This document shows, piece after piece, positions 63,315-64,000 of a stretch of DNA of 64,000 bases. Position 1 is the stretch's first letter. Each line of letters opens with the position of its first letter. Made by a program: the position numbers and the translations under genes. The notes beneath the pieces were generated by a model. The model did no database searches. It had not been told where the DNA came from and saw only the letters and a program-made list of their open reading frames with translations. This DNA is from an uncultured Bacteroidales bacterium. Lineage in GTDB: Bacteria > Bacteroidota > Bacteroidia > Bacteroidales > Bacteroidaceae. The stretch lies in assembly GCA_902772585.1 (NCBI GenBank), contig CACYBB010000004.1, positions 1 through 64,000 of the forward strand. Direction: 5' to 3'.

Positions 63315-64000
63315 TCACTTAAGCACGACCTTCTTGCCATCCTTAACAACGAGGCCCTTGTAGTTCTTGTTAACACGCTGGCCAGCGATGTTGTAGATAA
63401 CAGCAGAAGTCTTAACGGTCTTAGCAGCTACAGTCTCGATACCTGTACCACCAGGAACGAACTCGTGAGGATTAGTACCAGCACCTTCCTTTACGAAGAA
63501 GTTTGCAGTACCTTCTGCATTGATCAGGTTCTCCATGGTCTTACCAGCCTCTTCGTACTTCAAATACCACTGGAAGTCCTTCAGCTCATAGTCACAAGCT
63601 TCCTTAATTTCTGCCATGTTGAATGCGATAGACTGTGCACTCTTACCTGCAGCCTCATTAGGAATGGTGTAATCATAAGAGAATTCCTGCCACTCTTCAG
63701 TGAAGTTTACATCACCGATAGCTGCCCAGTGGATGTATCCACCTGGCTGTGCGTGAGTCTGAGTAGTAGTCTTAGCTGCCTTGTTAGCCTTATACTGGAA
63801 CTTAACAACAGTCTCCTCACCAGCTTCCAGTACGCGGTTAGCTACAAGGAAGAACTGGTTATCCCAAGCCTGACCTGTACCAGCAGGAGTTCCAGCCTCT
63901 TCATCAGCAGGCTGCTCAGTAGCTGTTGGCTCTCTCTCCAGACCATGTACAATAACGTTTGTTGTGTTAGTTACGACGTCCTTAGCTACAACTTCCTCAC
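63315..64000 (-). CDS. Secreted protein, C-terminal part (partial), carbohydrate-binding-like
   Basis: The frame is open from the right window edge to TGA at 63315-63317, 228 codons, so the start is outside. Residues before the tail (DNQFFLVANRVLEAGEETVV, GGYIHWAAIGDVNFTEEWQE, FSYDYTIP) look like a CBM4/9-type beta-sandwich. The last residues VIYNIAGQRVNKNYKGLVVK...VVLK are a sorting-type tail shared with three enzymes of this window. It may be a further xylan-binding or xylanase protein. Codon use is heavily biased, suggesting high expression. Confidence 0.78.
   Translation of the reverse strand, partial: EEVVAKDVVTNTTNVIVHGLEREPTATEQPADEEAGTPAGTGQAWDNQFFLVANRVLEAGEETVVKFQYKANKAAKTTTQTHAQPGGYIHWAAIGDVNFTEEWQEFSYDYTIPNEAAGKSAQSIAFNMAEIKEACDYELKDFQWYLKYEEAGKTMENLINAEGTANFFVKEGAGTNPHEFVPGGTGIETVAAKTVKTSAVIYNIAGQRVNKNYKGLVVKDGKKVVLK

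Overview
The window looks like chromosome of a xylan-degrading Prevotella-type bacterium (Bacteroidales), close in style to rumen and gut Prevotella. The evidence is: many upstream regions carry the Bacteroidetes -7 box TAnnTTTG, often with a TTTG/TTG element 19-20 bp upstream; genes are typical of the order (NigD-like lipoprotein, DUF4254 next to GT9, PASTA-RluD-Ddl operon, succinate CoA-transferase, HU-tail plus smalltalk peptide); and secreted enzymes end in short YxLxGRRL...G...VLK-type tails. Species identity is inference.

Positions 1-32300 are mostly core genes. In order: the end of an HU-like protein and a smalltalk peptide; a LOG-family protein (-); TrhA/hemolysin III; succinate CoA-transferase; an iron alcohol dehydrogenase; cysS, a sialate O-acetylesterase and a NUDIX hydrolase; topA-aroK-speA-argB; a signalling island with a TPR histidine kinase (-) divergent from a 7-TM AraC-type regulator, an ECF sigma factor and a probable anti-sigma; then efp, a GT2 and radC (-); rpmH; PASTA-rluD-ddl-acyltransferase-NigD-like; rubredoxin, GT9 and DUF4254 (-); a pseudouridine synthase and SF1 helicase; and a GNAT-like protein. 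rpmH, rubredoxin and the smalltalk peptide are short genes that are easily missed.

Positions 32388-61247 hold a large carbohydrate-active locus. Twelve genes run on the minus strand from 57698 to 32388. In transcription order they are CE6-CE1, GH115, GH3, GH95 and GH31, then a terminator plus promoter, then GH10-CE1, GH43, GH43, GH43-CBM6-GH43-CBM6, an alpha/beta esterase, GH43 and CE6. A divergent GH30 (+) and a separate GH43 (-) follow. Together they could cut the xylan backbone (GH10, GH30, GH3), remove arabinose (GH43), glucuronate (GH115), terminal L-galactose or fucose (GH95), alpha-xylose (GH31), acetyl groups (CE6) and ferulate or acetyl groups (CE1). This is the set expected for complex, esterified glucuronoarabinoxylan. 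No SusC/SusD pair and no HTCS regulator lie in the window.

Positions 61250-64000 hold a roughly 170-bp folded repeat, a GxxExxY protein, a 123-bp element bounded by inverted repeats, a MntA-HepT-type nucleotidyltransferase/HEPN pair, and the C-terminal part of a secreted protein with a carbohydrate-binding-like region that runs off the right edge.

The least expected signal is not a protein. About ten gaps between same-strand genes consist of degenerate tandem repeats with a 7-, 8- or 9-bp period. Many run from the stop codon of one gene to the start codon of the next, and each gap has its own unit. A perfect four-copy heptamer also lies inside a glycosyltransferase gene. Longer intergenic regions carry repeats with a 22-bp period.
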